This document shows positions 9,483 through 18,086 of a stretch of DNA of 64,000 bases, in pieces. Each line of letters starts with the position of its first letter. The stretch's first letter is position 1. The position numbers were made by a program, and so were the translations under genes. Where the stretch lies: assembly GCA_028281495.1 (NCBI GenBank), contig JANQJU010000098.1:247270-311269 (forward strand), written 5' to 3'. The notes beneath the pieces were generated by a model. It did no database searches. It was not told where the DNA came from and saw only the letters and a program-made list of their open reading frames with translations. The DNA comes from SAR324 cluster bacterium. Lineage in GTDB: Bacteria; SAR324; NAC60-12.

Positions 9483-10160
9483 ATGGCGTTACACGTACAG
9501 AAAGAAATCAATAAGTTAAAAAATGCCATTTTGGATTTAAGCACGATGGTGGAGGATGGTTTTCAAAAAGCGATTCGCTCTATGGAAAATCGAGATGTCG
9601 CTCTTGCTCAAAAAGTGATGGAGAACGACATCAAGATTGACCAGACCGAAATTGATGTGGAAGAGGAATGCCTGAAAATTTTGGCATTGCATCAGCCCGT
9701 CGCTACGGATTTGCGTTTCATCGTTTCTGTTCTGAAAATTAACAATGACTTGGAATTAATTGGCGATCTTGCTGCCAATTTGGCTGAACGGGTCATTTCT
9801 TTGAGTGCACGTCCTGAAAACGGGGTGCCTTTTGATTTTGCAGGCATGGCCCACAAAGTTCAGGGAATGGTCAAGAACAGTTTAGATGCGATGGTCAATC
9901 TGGACACCCAGCGAGCACGTCTCGTCTGTGCGCAGGAAGATGAGGTGGACACCATGTGTGATGAAGCCTACGAACTTCTGAGAGAAGCGATATCGAGAAA
10001 ACCAGAACACCTAGACAACTTTCTGGACCTGCTGTCTGTCTCTAGTTATCTAGAGCGAATTGCGGACCATGCCAAAAAAATTGCAGAAGATGTGATTTAT
10101 ACAGTGGAGGGCGAGATCGTTCGACATCGTAAATCTTGGAATACTTACACTGAATCCTAA
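9483..10160 (+). CDS. phoU: Phosphate signalling regulator PhoU
   Basis: PhoU links the Pst transporter to the PhoR kinase and represses the Pho response when phosphate is plentiful. The 225-residue all-helical protein has two repeats of the PhoU three-helix bundle. The metal-cluster type motif is visible as DxxID/EEECLKIL near residues 55-65 in the first repeat, and E-x3-D-x3-D (EDEVDTMCDEAY) appears in the second. RFIVSVLKINNDLELIGD is a classic PhoU stretch. It is the last gene of the pst operon and is followed by a strong hairpin region. Confidence 0.96.
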   Translation: MALHVQKEINKLKNAILDLSTMVEDGFQKAIRSMENRDVALAQKVMENDIKIDQTEIDVEEECLKILALHQPVATDLRFIVSVLKINNDLELIGDLAANLAERVISLSARPENGVPFDFAGMAHKVQGMVKNSLDAMVNLDTQRARLVCAQEDEVDTMCDEAYELLREAISRKPEHLDNFLDLLSVSSYLERIADHAKKIAEDVIYTVEGEIVRHRKSWNTYTES

Positions 10161-10175
10161 ATAGCCCCTCGAATG

Positions 10176-10234
10176 CCCGGATGGATTTTTGCCTCCTCCC
10201 CCCTCCATCCGGGTATTCACTTTTCCCGGATGGA
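10176..10234 (+). terminator. Competing hairpins at the end of the pst operon
   Basis: CCCGGATGGA (10176-10185) pairs perfectly with TCCATCCGGG (10204-10213) over an 18-base loop. A third copy, CCCGGATGGA, lies at 10225-10234, so the central arm can instead pair downstream with an 11-base loop. The two stems are mutually exclusive. Neither is followed by a clear T-tract, so rho-independent termination is uncertain; mRNA 3'-end protection is another possible role. Confidence 0.6.
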
Positions 10235-10306
10235 ACAGCTGATTTATGATGGGCACAATAGCTTTAATTCACAGATCTTGAGGCAACACTCAAAAAAGGA
10301 GATCGT

Positions 10307-11095
10307 ATGTTAAAGAGACTACTCGTTCCGCTAGGAGATTCTGAGTATTCTTTAAAAGCAATGGAATATGCCATCCATCTTGCCGGTACCCAAGATATCC
10401 ATATCACCGGGTTGGCTCTAATCAATTGGATGGAAAAAGTGTCCCCTATTCCTTCATATGTGCAAGAACAAGTGGATCAAGCTCTAGAAAAAGTCGAAAG
10501 TTTGATAACTGATCGAAAATTTCCAAAAGAACGCTATGACATCAAAAAAGCAACGGGCAATCCGTTTCGCCAAATTATCCGTGAAGCTGTATTCTCGGAT
10601 GTGATTGTGATTGGCCAGAAGTGTCATTTTCCACCAAAAATTCAGGAGGATGATTCACTCAAACAATTGATGTATTTCTCATCTAGGCCCATCTTATTCA
10701 CCCCATTGAAATTCCAACCAGTCAAACAAGTGGTCATGGGGATTGATGGCACCGCTTCTTTTTCGCGTCTGTTTCATATGTATCAACATCTCAATCCATT
10801 TCCGAATGGCAAGTTGTTCTTAGTTCATACTCAAGAGGAGATGGAAATGTACAACTTGCAGGAATTTCTACCCCGCGTGGAAAAAACCTTCCGAGAACGG
10901 GGATTTCAGGTGGAGCGATTGACCGTCAACACCAGCTTTCAAGAAGGGTTGGTCCGTGTTGCTAGCCAAGCCAATGCGGATCTCATTTCTTTCGGAGTAC
11001 CGCAAGAACACCACCAAGGCCGTATCCAATTTGACCCCACATTGGCAAAGAAAATTGCGGAAGAAAGCCAGTTGCCTTTATTTACTTTCCGCTAA
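10307..11095 (+). CDS. Tandem universal stress protein (UspA family)
   Basis: The 262-residue protein looks like two UspA folds in tandem. The first begins MLKRLLVPLGDSEYS and has a DVIVIGQ strand; the second begins near residue 142 with VKQVVMGIDGTAS and ends ADLISFGVP...LPLFTFR. The usual ATP-binding G-x2-G-x9-G-S/T motif is poorly conserved in both halves, so it may not bind ATP; this is an inference. A strong Shine-Dalgarno, AAAGGAGAT, precedes the ATG. It lies between the pst operon and its probable regulators, so a stress role tied to phosphate status is possible but unproven. A hairpin follows the stop. Confidence 0.85.
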   Translation: MLKRLLVPLGDSEYSLKAMEYAIHLAGTQDIHITGLALINWMEKVSPIPSYVQEQVDQALEKVESLITDRKFPKERYDIKKATGNPFRQIIREAVFSDVIVIGQKCHFPPKIQEDDSLKQLMYFSSRPILFTPLKFQPVKQVVMGIDGTASFSRLFHMYQHLNPFPNGKLFLVHTQEEMEMYNLQEFLPRVEKTFRERGFQVERLTVNTSFQEGLVRVASQANADLISFGVPQEHHQGRIQFDPTLAKKIAEESQLPLFTFR

Positions 11096-11119
11096 TCGAT
11101 TGGTTTTTCCTCAATCGAG

Positions 11120-11151
11120 CCTTCTCGGTGCATTCTTCAGCATCGAGAAGG
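11120..11151 (+). terminator. Hairpin after the universal stress gene
   Basis: CCTTCTCGGTGC (11120-11131) pairs with GCATCGAGAAGG (11140-11151), giving twelve pairs including one G-T, around an 8-base loop. A weak TCGTTT follows. It starts about 25 bases after the stress-protein stop and is probably its transcription terminator. This argues against a start for the next gene at the ATG inside it (11128). Confidence 0.6.
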
Positions 11152-11250
11152 TCGTTTACCGCTTGCCTAAAGAACCTACCTTCGCGTATCCAAATAGAAC
11201 TTGCTATCCATCGGTCTGTCTTCTCACTGTTTGTTCGGAAATGGTGCGCT

Positions 11251-11934
11251 GTGAAGTTGTCAGAAAAGTTTGAATTTGGAAAATTCGATGTTACTGAGAT
11301 TGCCAAGAAGTATCGAGATAGCCCTCGTTTCTTGAATGTCTCTCTGCATTCAGAATTCCAACTGATTTTGCATGGCAATGCCCATGACGTTTGCATTTCT
11401 GCGGTTTCTCCAAAACCAGAAAATAAATCTGCAGAAATTCGTGTGAAGAAACCCTTGGAGTTACTGAAAAGTATTCATGACACAAGTCAGCATATTTTGG
11501 GGATCGCTCTGTCTTTTCCGTTTGTGATGGAAGACACTTTGTATCATGAACGATTTGAGCGGAGTTCCTATCGAATAGAAGTTGCAACAGAATACAGAAG
11601 GAATGGTATTGGGACTTTGTTAAGAAATATTAAAGAAACCATTAGCGGAGTTTTAGCACAAGAATTCACTTACAATCTTTCCACCATCTACTTCCTTGTC
11701 AAACGAGGATATGCCCCTTTTGGCACAGTCGAGTTTAATAAAAGAACCATTGGTTTCGAGATCCAACCCATGCAAGAAGGAGCGATCGAACGGTTGGCCG
11801 AAGAAGTATTTCTCGGAATTCACGAAAACCGATTGAACCGTGACTATCACGTGCCACTTGCCCTAGAACGTCATCCCAAAAAAGCAGAAATTTTCTTAAA
11901 CCAAATCACGATATATGAACGCTTTTCATTTTGA
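11251..11934 (+). CDS. GNAT-family N-acetyltransferase-like protein
   Basis: This is a probable acetyl-CoA-dependent acyltransferase of unknown substrate. The clearest signal is the acetyl-CoA pyrophosphate-binding motif VATEYRRNGIGTLLRNI, followed by STIYFLVKRGYAPFG, which matches the GNAT motif B strand-helix. I chose the GTG at 11251 (product starts MKLSEKFEFG) because the ATG at 11128 lies inside the preceding hairpin and the intervening translation looks random. The frame is open back to 11128, so a longer form cannot be excluded. It is a single gene between the stress protein and the response regulators. Confidence 0.7.
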   Translation: MKLSEKFEFGKFDVTEIAKKYRDSPRFLNVSLHSEFQLILHGNAHDVCISAVSPKPENKSAEIRVKKPLELLKSIHDTSQHILGIALSFPFVMEDTLYHERFERSSYRIEVATEYRRNGIGTLLRNIKETISGVLAQEFTYNLSTIYFLVKRGYAPFGTVEFNKRTIGFEIQPMQEGAIERLAEEVFLGIHENRLNRDYHVPLALERHPKKAEIFLNQITIYERFSF

Positions 11935-12037
11935 ATTTGTATAAGTTTGTATCGTTTTTGAACGGTAAAATTATATGAATTTTGAATAGGATTCATAAAA
12001 ATTGATTGTTTCAGATTGGAACAGATCCTCAACCTTC

Positions 12038-12115
12038 CTTAACAAAAAACTTATTTTACCTAAACAACGTACTAAAGATAGAATGTTAGTCCTTTTAGTC
12101 TCCTATGTGACTAAA
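12038..12115 (+). promoter_or_regulatory. Candidate regulatory elements upstream of the response regulators
   Basis: The 209-base gap before the first response regulator contains CTTAACA at 12038-12044 and CTTATTT at 12050-12056, which could be an imperfect direct repeat. It also contains TTTAGTC (12094-12100) facing GACTAAA (12109-12115) across an 8-base loop. A further ACTAAAG lies at 12071. These are plausible operator half-sites for an autoregulated phoB-type operon, but no consensus match was established. Confidence 0.3.
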
Positions 12116-12143
12116 GAAGTATCATTAACTACGTTGATGGAAG

Positions 12144-12830
12144 ATGCGAAAAGAAACAGTCCTAATCGTGGACGATGAAGAAGATACATTAGAAGTGGTC
12201 AGTTATAATTTGGCAAGAGAAGGGTATGACGTGAGGTGCGTGAACTCCGGTGAAGATGCCCTCAGTGCGTTGAGATCCCAGCTCCCTCACCTTGTGCTGC
12301 TAGATTTGATGCTACCAGGAGTCGACGGCTTAGAGGTTTGCAAAACCCTCAAGAATGATCTGCTGACTCAGCATATTCCTGTGATCATGCTGACGGCGAA
12401 AAGCGAAGAAGTCGACGTGGTGATAGGTTTGGAATTAGGAGCCGACGATTACATCGCCAAACCATTTAGTATGAGGATATTAAAATCAAGAATTAAAGCT
12501 GTTTTACGCAGGCAAAAAAAGGAAAAGTTAAACGGTTCGTCTTTGGTAAAGATTCATGATTTAGTGATTGATCCTAGTTGCCATGAAGTGTTGGTTCAAG
12601 GAAATCCCATCGGATTGACTTTAACCGAATTCCGAATACTACATTACTTGGTTTTACAACGGGGGCGAGTCGTCACTAGAGATCAATTTTTATTCGAAAT
12701 TCAAGGAGAAGACCACTCGATTGCCTCTCGTTCTGTGGATGTCCATATTGTCATGTTACGCAAAAAGTTAGAGGAAACAGGACGCTACATTGAAACCGTA
12801 CGCGGGATTGGATACCGCTTTAAAGAATAA
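12144..12830 (+). CDS. phoB: PhoB-like response regulator (OmpR family)
   Basis: This is a two-domain transcription regulator of 228 residues. The receiver has acidic residues Asp10/Asp11, phospho-acceptor Asp54 in LLDLMLPG, Thr84 and Lys106 in AKPF. The C-terminal winged helix has the OmpR-type LTLTEFRILHYL and the terminal YIETVRGIGYRFKE. It heads a three-gene set: a second response regulator starts 14 bases later and a PhoR-like kinase follows. Proximity to pstSCAB-phoU makes phosphate control the likely function. Which of the two regulators is the true PhoB is not decidable here. Confidence 0.88.
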   Translation: MRKETVLIVDDEEDTLEVVSYNLAREGYDVRCVNSGEDALSALRSQLPHLVLLDLMLPGVDGLEVCKTLKNDLLTQHIPVIMLTAKSEEVDVVIGLELGADDYIAKPFSMRILKSRIKAVLRRQKKEKLNGSSLVKIHDLVIDPSCHEVLVQGNPIGLTLTEFRILHYLVLQRGRVVTRDQFLFEIQGEDHSIASRSVDVHIVMLRKKLEETGRYIETVRGIGYRFKE

Positions 12831-12844
12831 AAAAGTAGGTGGCT

Positions 12845-13543
12845 ATGAAAGATATAAAGGAAAGAATCGTTGTTGTTGAAGATGAACCGGATATTCTGGA
12901 AGTGGTGACTTACAATCTGATTCAGGCGGGTTACCAAGTAGAAGGTGTGACTACAGGTGAAGAGGCCTTAAAAAAAATTGCCGAAATCAAACGAGTGGAC
13001 TTGCTGGTCCTTGATCTGATGCTCCCTGGAATGGACGGCTGGGATATCTGTAAAATTTTGAAACGCGATTCTAGTACACAGCATATTCCGATTATTATGT
13101 TGACTGCTCGCGATCAAGACACGGATATTGTGACCACACTCGAATTGGGAGCGGATGATTACATCGTCAAACCGTTCAATCCCAAAGTATTGATTGCACG
13201 CATTCGTAATGTGCTGCGGCGTAAAAATCAAACAGCGACTGGTGACAAAGATTCGATTCATCTCCATGATTTGATTATCCATCCGGGACGCCATGAGGTA
13301 TTAGTAAAAAACCAAGTGGTTGACTTAACTTATACAGAGTTTCGCATTTTGCACTTTTTAGCTCGTCATCCTGGTTGGGTCTATACACGAGATCAAATCA
13401 TCGGAGCGACTCGTGGAGCAGATTACATTGTGACAGACCGGGCTATTGATGTACAAATTGCAGGACTTCGGAAGAAACTAGGCTCGGCAGGAGAATATAT
13501 AGAAACGGTTCGTGGAGTCGGTTATCGATTGAGAGGACGATAA
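12845..13543 (+). CDS. Second PhoB-like response regulator (OmpR family)
   Basis: This is a second full receiver plus winged-helix regulator, 232 residues from the ATG at 12845. I preferred this ATG to the GTG at 12839 because the TAGGTGG Shine-Dalgarno sits just before it. The phospho-acceptor is Asp57 in LVLDLMLPGMDG, the switch Thr is in IIMLTAR and the Lys in VKPF. The C-terminus ends YIETVRGVGYRLRGR. It is clearly paralogous to the preceding gene (QHIPxIMLTA and LELGADDYI are shared), so the pair arose by duplication. Its stop overlaps the kinase start in TAATG. Confidence 0.88.
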   Translation: MKDIKERIVVVEDEPDILEVVTYNLIQAGYQVEGVTTGEEALKKIAEIKRVDLLVLDLMLPGMDGWDICKILKRDSSTQHIPIIMLTARDQDTDIVTTLELGADDYIVKPFNPKVLIARIRNVLRRKNQTATGDKDSIHLHDLIIHPGRHEVLVKNQVVDLTYTEFRILHFLARHPGWVYTRDQIIGATRGADYIVTDRAIDVQIAGLRKKLGSAGEYIETVRGVGYRLRGR

Positions 13544-15396
13544 TGCAAAGAAAGCGGCTCTTATGGCAATTTTATCCTCCTTATCTATTGATCGTCTTAT
13601 TCTCTTTGATCGCAGTCACTTGGTATGCCTTAAGCTCCTTCCAACAATTTTATGTTGAGCATGCTTTTTCGGATCTGGAAGCGCGTGCCCGCCTCATTTC
13701 TCTCCAATTCCATCCTCATTTACTCAACCAAGATACTGAAGCAATCGATCAATTGTGCAAAACCTTAGGAGAGTTTTCGGAAACCCGAATCACGGTTTAT
13801 TCTTCTACAGGGCAATTTTTAGGAGATTCAGAAAAAACTCTATCTCTATCCAGCAATGCATCAGATCGTCCAGAAGTCCAGCAAGCTTTGCAAGGAAAAC
13901 TGGGAATTGCTACCCGAAATAGCCTCGCTTTGAATCAAGAAATGTTGTTTTTGGCAATTCCGGTGATACGGGACAATCAACTGATTGGGGTTTTGCGGAC
14001 TTCCATTGGTTTGACGCCTTTTGATGAGATATTGGAGTCTATTCGCAATAAAATGATTGTGGGCTGTTTTGTAATTTTGATTTTAGCCACATACGTCAGT
14101 TTTATTGTCTCTCGGCGTATCAGCCGTTCATTAGAAGAGATGAAAAGAGGTGCAGAACGTTTTGCAAGAGGGGAACTGGACCAGAAATTACTCATCCCCA
14201 ATTCGGAAGAAATGGGGGCATTGGCCGAAATGCTCAATCACATGGCATCACAGTTAGATGAACGCTTGCATACTGTAGTGCAGCAACGGAACGAACAGGA
14301 GGCCATTCTGGCCAGCATGGTCGAAAGCGTGATTGCAGTCGATGATCGACAAATTGTATTAAACATCAATCAAGCTGCTGCTCGTTTGTTTGGAACCTCT
14401 GTGCAAGCGGCATGTGGGCGCAGTTTGAAAGAAATCGTGCGCAACGTGGATCTGCAACTTTTTATCAAAAAAACTTTGAGTAACAAAGAAGCGGTAGAAG
14501 GCGATATCTTGATGCAAAGTGAGCAGGAAAGGGTGCTCCAAGCCCATGGAACTTATTTGAGGGATGGAACGGGAAGACGAATTGGAGCATTGATTGTGCT
14601 GAATGACATCACTCGCTTGCGGCAACTTGAAAACATTCGTCGCGATTTTGTAGCAAATGTCTCACATGAACTACGCACTCCGATCACTTCTGTGAAAGGA
14701 GCTGTTGAAACCTTGTTAGATGGAGCAATGGATCGTAGAGAAGATGCGCTCCGGTTTTTGGCGATTATCTCACGTCATGCAGATCGACTGAATGCTATTA
14801 TTGAAGACCTGCTGCAATTGTCACGAGTTGAAGAAGGAACCAATAATGAGAGTATTGTACTAGAGCTCAGCCCGTTAAAAGAGGTTTTGGAACATGCCGC
14901 ACAAACCTGTGAGATCAAAGCTCAGGAAAAAGCGATTGCCATTCAAATCGAATGTGAAGAGAGATTTGTTGCTAAGATTAATCCTCCGTTAATTGAACAG
15001 GCCATCGTGAATTTGATTGAAAATGCAATCAAATATAGCGAATCGAATACGCAAGTATGGGTTAAAGTGACAGAAATCGAGTCGGATACAATTATTCGTG
15101 TGATGGATGAAGGATGTGGGATCGACAAGCGTCACCAGCCGAGGCTTTTTGAACGATTTTATCGGGTGGATAAAGCTCGAAGCAGACAACTGGGAGGGAC
15201 CGGGCTTGGGCTTGCAATCGTGAAACACATCACACAGGCTCATGGTGGTTGGATTTCTGTTGAGAGTACAGTGGGGAAGGGGAGTACCTTTTCCATTCAT
15301 CTTCCCCGGTACCAGACTGCACTGCAGGTGGAGCCAGATTACGAGAGGCCTTCCGCTGTTCCAAAATATTCTTCGTCTCCAGCGTATAAGCCCTGA
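13543..15396 (+). CDS. phoR: PhoR-like sensor histidine kinase
   Basis: This is a membrane histidine kinase of 617 residues. The order is: membrane segment about 14-34, extracytoplasmic sensor domain about 35-168, second membrane segment about 171-190, HAMP about 190-243, PAS about 250-360, HisKA with phospho-acceptor His375 in SHELRTP, then HATPase_c with NLIENAIKYS (N box), DEGCGI (G1) and GGTGLGLAIVK (G2). Unlike E. coli PhoR it has a real periplasmic domain, so it may sense a ligand directly as well as through Pst/PhoU. The start overlaps the preceding regulator by one base, so the three genes form a tight operon. Confidence 0.88.
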   Translation: MQRKRLLWQFYPPYLLIVLFSLIAVTWYALSSFQQFYVEHAFSDLEARARLISLQFHPHLLNQDTEAIDQLCKTLGEFSETRITVYSSTGQFLGDSEKTLSLSSNASDRPEVQQALQGKLGIATRNSLALNQEMLFLAIPVIRDNQLIGVLRTSIGLTPFDEILESIRNKMIVGCFVILILATYVSFIVSRRISRSLEEMKRGAERFARGELDQKLLIPNSEEMGALAEMLNHMASQLDERLHTVVQQRNEQEAILASMVESVIAVDDRQIVLNINQAAARLFGTSVQAACGRSLKEIVRNVDLQLFIKKTLSNKEAVEGDILMQSEQERVLQAHGTYLRDGTGRRIGALIVLNDITRLRQLENIRRDFVANVSHELRTPITSVKGAVETLLDGAMDRREDALRFLAIISRHADRLNAIIEDLLQLSRVEEGTNNESIVLELSPLKEVLEHAAQTCEIKAQEKAIAIQIECEERFVAKINPPLIEQAIVNLIENAIKYSESNTQVWVKVTEIESDTIIRVMDEGCGIDKRHQPRLFERFYRVDKARSRQLGGTGLGLAIVKHITQAHGGWISVESTVGKGSTFSIHLPRYQTALQVEPDYERPSAVPKYSSSPAYKP

Positions 15397-15407
15397 TAAG
15401 GATCAGG
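15392..15407. terminator. Short hairpin between convergent genes
   Basis: CCTGAT (15392-15397) and ATCAGG (15402-15407) form a perfect 6-bp stem with a 4-base loop across the end of the kinase gene and the end of the convergent small gene. A palindrome GGATGCATCC overlaps its right side. It is a possible bidirectional terminator, but the stem is short and there is no T-tract. Confidence 0.35.
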
Positions 15408-15642
15408 ATGCATCCTTAGCAAGTGCCAACTCATAAACTTTCCCCATCTTTTCCGGGATCAAAGCATCACATTCTTGAAGCAATTGGTCTACTGACTGTA
15501 AAATATGCCACATTCCTGAAGCTTCCTGTTTGCTTAAATTCTGTCCTTCCACGATCGCGCCCACAGCAACCATGCACAATGATAAAAGGTCCTGGGCTTC
15601 TGCCAGTTTATCTTTCACTTCGATATTTGTGCTGTATCTCAT
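15403..15642 (-). CDS. Small protein of unknown function (79 aa)
   Basis: I do not recognise this protein. The 79 residues look like a helical cytoplasmic protein: a run KDKLAEAQDLLSLCMVAVGAIVEG, then a second helix-rich part around WHILQSVDQLLQEC. There is no signal peptide or membrane segment. It is convergent with the kinase gene. An opposing frame of similar length exists on the plus strand, but its composition is much less protein-like. The Shine-Dalgarno is weak. Confidence 0.5.
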   Translation of the reverse strand: MRYSTNIEVKDKLAEAQDLLSLCMVAVGAIVEGQNLSKQEASGMWHILQSVDQLLQECDALIPEKMGKVYELALAKDAS

Positions 15643-15730
15643 GGATTGAACTCATTTTGAGGGTATAAAAAAGAATCCTACTGAGTGGATTCAGATGAAA
15701 AACAGTGAGTCAATCGGTCAAGTTTCAAAT

Positions 15731-16297
15731 TTACGGTGTTTCTAAAGCTTGTTTAATTTGCTTGTCCATGACCTCTAACGCTTTATGATGATCTTCAGTG
15801 GCTTCTTTCAATCTTCGGCGCATTGCAGAGCTGATGCGTTGTGCCAAATCTTTCTCATCAATTACCACCCAAATATAGAGCTCGTCACTTTGAGGATCAC
15901 GCCATTGTGCTTTCGGGCGGGAACCCACTAATGTCTGACTAACCACTTGACGAGTGGTATTCTCTGTAAATTCAGAAGCAATGATTTGAGACGCGTCAGG
16001 AGCTGTTTCCTGCAACTCTTTAGCAGAAGCAGTCAACGCGTTTTGTACTTTAACGGCCAATTGCCGAGCCAATGTGGTGCGAGCTTGCATCGTTGCTTTG
16101 TCACGTTGCATCTGTGCACCTAATGGCGAGCGAGGAGCACTGCCGACAGCACCCAACCCACCAGGATAGTCTCCAAAGTTTTGGACCCATTCCGGTAGGT
16201 CATCAATTTCGACTCCTGGTTCAACGACTTTGTTAGAACAGGATGCTAAAAATAGAAGTAAAGAACTGATTACTCCTAGAAATAGGAAACGTTTCAT
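15731..16297 (-). CDS. LPP20-type lipoprotein
   Basis: This is a probable outer-membrane or periplasmic lipoprotein of about 188 residues. The N-terminus MKRFLFLGVISSLLLFLASC is a lipoprotein signal with lipobox LASC, so the mature protein would start at that Cys. The body resembles the LPP20 family: LPEWVQNFGDYPGGLGAVGSA, then a helical stretch of short-lived repeats (ARTTLARQLAVKVQNAL) and VSQTLVGSRPKAQW...YIWVVID. I chose the internal ATG at 16297 over an upstream TTG because it gives a clean signal and has AGACCTCC-type spacing upstream. It is divergent from the caspase-like gene; such lipoproteins and secreted caspase-like proteins sometimes occur together. Confidence 0.78.
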   Translation of the reverse strand: MKRFLFLGVISSLLLFLASCSNKVVEPGVEIDDLPEWVQNFGDYPGGLGAVGSAPRSPLGAQMQRDKATMQARTTLARQLAVKVQNALTASAKELQETAPDASQIIASEFTENTTRQVVSQTLVGSRPKAQWRDPQSDELYIWVVIDEKDLAQRISSAMRRRLKEATEDHHKALEVMDKQIKQALETP

Positions 16298-16451
16298 AAG
16301 ACCTCCAATTGTGAATACAAATTTTAGAATGATAGTAAGCTGATGTTGCAAGCAATTTTTGATGAAATGCTGTTTGCTGCTTGCCCCTATAGAGACAACC
16401 AGTGGATTCGTTTTTCCAAAATTTTTCCCAAAAAATTCCTATAGGCTTTGA

Positions 16452-16457
16452 TATAAT
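16452..16457 (+). promoter_or_regulatory. Candidate -10 element for the caspase-like gene
   Basis: A perfect TATAAT lies in the context TTGATATAATAATT, about 100 bases before the start codon at 16557. No good TTGACA-type -35 box is visible at 16-18 bases upstream. The region is very AT-rich, so a chance match is possible. Confidence 0.3.
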
Positions 16458-16556
16458 AATTAACAAATGATTTTAAGAAAATAGATTCTGCACCTACGTA
16501 TTTGGTTGAACCCAAACTACTACTAAACACATTAACCCATTGACACAGGGGGTATT

Positions 16557-18086
16557 ATGCGGTGCCATTTCATCGTATTGAAATTATTATTAGTCATTGC
16601 TTTAGCATGGTTTTGGACGCCTGCCTTGGGCAAACAATCGCGAGGTGTGACTCAGGCAACCACTTTGAAAACACCTTTTTTACAAGGCCGTTATCGTGCC
16701 CTCGTTATAGGGAATAACAACTACCAAGATTCTACCGGGTATTGGGAACCTTTACGAACAGCAGTCGCCGATGCCGAAGACTTGGCGAAAACATTAAGCA
16801 CTCAGTATGGTTTTGGACCCATTTTAGAGATGGATCAAAACAGCATTGATCAACTTTACAATGGAGCAAAACCCAGCGGTGATGTTTGGTTATTAAGAGA
16901 TGCGACTCGATCCCAAATGGTAGACGCTTTCGAATTACTGACTCAATATACTCAAAAAGGCGATAGTGTGCTCATTTTCTATGCTGGGCATGGGCACTTA
17001 AAAGAAGAGAAAGATATTGGGTTCTGGGTTCCCGTCGATGTAAATGGCTATCGAGAAAGCACTTTCCTTCACAATGCTGTGATTCAAACCTATATGCGGA
17101 CGATTTCTCAGAAGGCCCATCATACATTGTTGATTTCCGATTCATGCTTCAGTGGTTCATTGGTTCGTGGAGCTGTGAATCAGCCGTCTGAAGAGAAATT
17201 CTACGAAAAAGTAGCGCGTAATAAAAGCGTTCAAATTTTTGCCGCAGGTGGAAAGGAGTTTGTGGATGACAATTTTCAAAACAGCGGCCACTCTCCATTC
17301 ACTTATTTCTTACTCAAACAACTTCATGACAATCAAAGGCAATATCTGAGCTTTCGTGAGCTTGCGTTTGGTGTGAAACAACTCGTTGCGATTAATGCAG
17401 ATCAGACCCCCGAGCAAGGGCCTTTGAAAAATGCTGGACATGAATTTGGAGATTTTTTCTTTGTCCGTGCAGGTGAGGCTTCCCAGCATAGAAGCGCAGA
17501 AGTTATCACAGCTCCTTCCATTCCGGTTCAAGCTTGGGGAGATCGCGCTAAAAAGGTAGTGCCTCCGGTTCAAGCTGCAGTCTCTGAACCAAAAACTGTT
17601 TATCGCGAACCAGCTGTGGAAGTGCTACAGCCTAGTGTTCCTGAAACCGCTGTGGTCCCCACTATTGCGACCCCAAAAGCCCCTGTCACGCCTGAAGCTC
17701 CTACATCGGCCTCTGAACCAGTGGTTGAGCCAGTAGCAACACCACAAAAATCGGTTTCATCGGCTCGCGTTTCAGCAACTCCCTCAAAGTCATCGGCTCA
17801 GCCTAAGCGTAATTTAGAGGAAGAGATTAAAGAGTGGGTGAAGTCTCGTGATAGTTTCTTCAATTTTGATACATCTGATGAAGAGTGGATCATGAAGTCG
17901 AGGCATTTTGAGGAAGCTGGAGAGAATGCAGAGCGATTCAAGAAAGAATCCAGCGAGTTACAAGAAGCCTTAGAGGCCCAGGGCTGGGGAGATAATCCGT
18001 TTGATGATACTGATGATTTCCTAAAAGAAGACAGAGAGCGTCTGTCAGAGGAACGAATCCGACATCTGATGAAGCATACAGAATGA
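16557..18086 (+). CDS. Secreted caspase-like (peptidase C14) protein
   Basis: This is a predicted exported cysteine peptidase of the caspase/metacaspase clan, 509 residues. An N-terminal signal (about 1-25) is followed by the p20-like domain (about 44-290). The domain starts with YRALVIGNNNY, and the catalytic pair is His145 in FYAGHGH and Cys197 in ISDSCFSGS. Residues about 320-430 are a Pro/Ala/Val/Ser-rich linker of low complexity. The acidic, helical C-terminal tail (about 430-509) has no recognised domain. An AGGGGGT Shine-Dalgarno precedes the ATG. It is divergent from the LPP20-type lipoprotein. Bacterial caspase-like proteins act in stress, cell death or surface remodelling; nothing here identifies the substrate. 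Confidence 0.85.
   Translation: MRCHFIVLKLLLVIALAWFWTPALGKQSRGVTQATTLKTPFLQGRYRALVIGNNNYQDSTGYWEPLRTAVADAEDLAKTLSTQYGFGPILEMDQNSIDQLYNGAKPSGDVWLLRDATRSQMVDAFELLTQYTQKGDSVLIFYAGHGHLKEEKDIGFWVPVDVNGYRESTFLHNAVIQTYMRTISQKAHHTLLISDSCFSGSLVRGAVNQPSEEKFYEKVARNKSVQIFAAGGKEFVDDNFQNSGHSPFTYFLLKQLHDNQRQYLSFRELAFGVKQLVAINADQTPEQGPLKNAGHEFGDFFFVRAGEASQHRSAEVITAPSIPVQAWGDRAKKVVPPVQAAVSEPKTVYREPAVEVLQPSVPETAVVPTIATPKAPVTPEAPTSASEPVVEPVATPQKSVSSARVSATPSKSSAQPKRNLEEEIKEWVKSRDSFFNFDTSDEEWIMKSRHFEEAGENAERFKKESSELQEALEAQGWGDNPFDDTDDFLKEDRERLSEERIRHLMKHTE

Noticed and set aside
11128..11250. Upstream ATG extension of the GNAT-like gene
   Set aside because: The ATG lies inside the hairpin that ends the stress-protein transcript, and the extra residues look random.
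15423..15668. Plus-strand 81-codon frame over the small minus-strand gene
   Set aside because: Its product is rich in Pro, Ser and Leu with no helical pattern, while the minus-strand frame gives a coherent helical protein.
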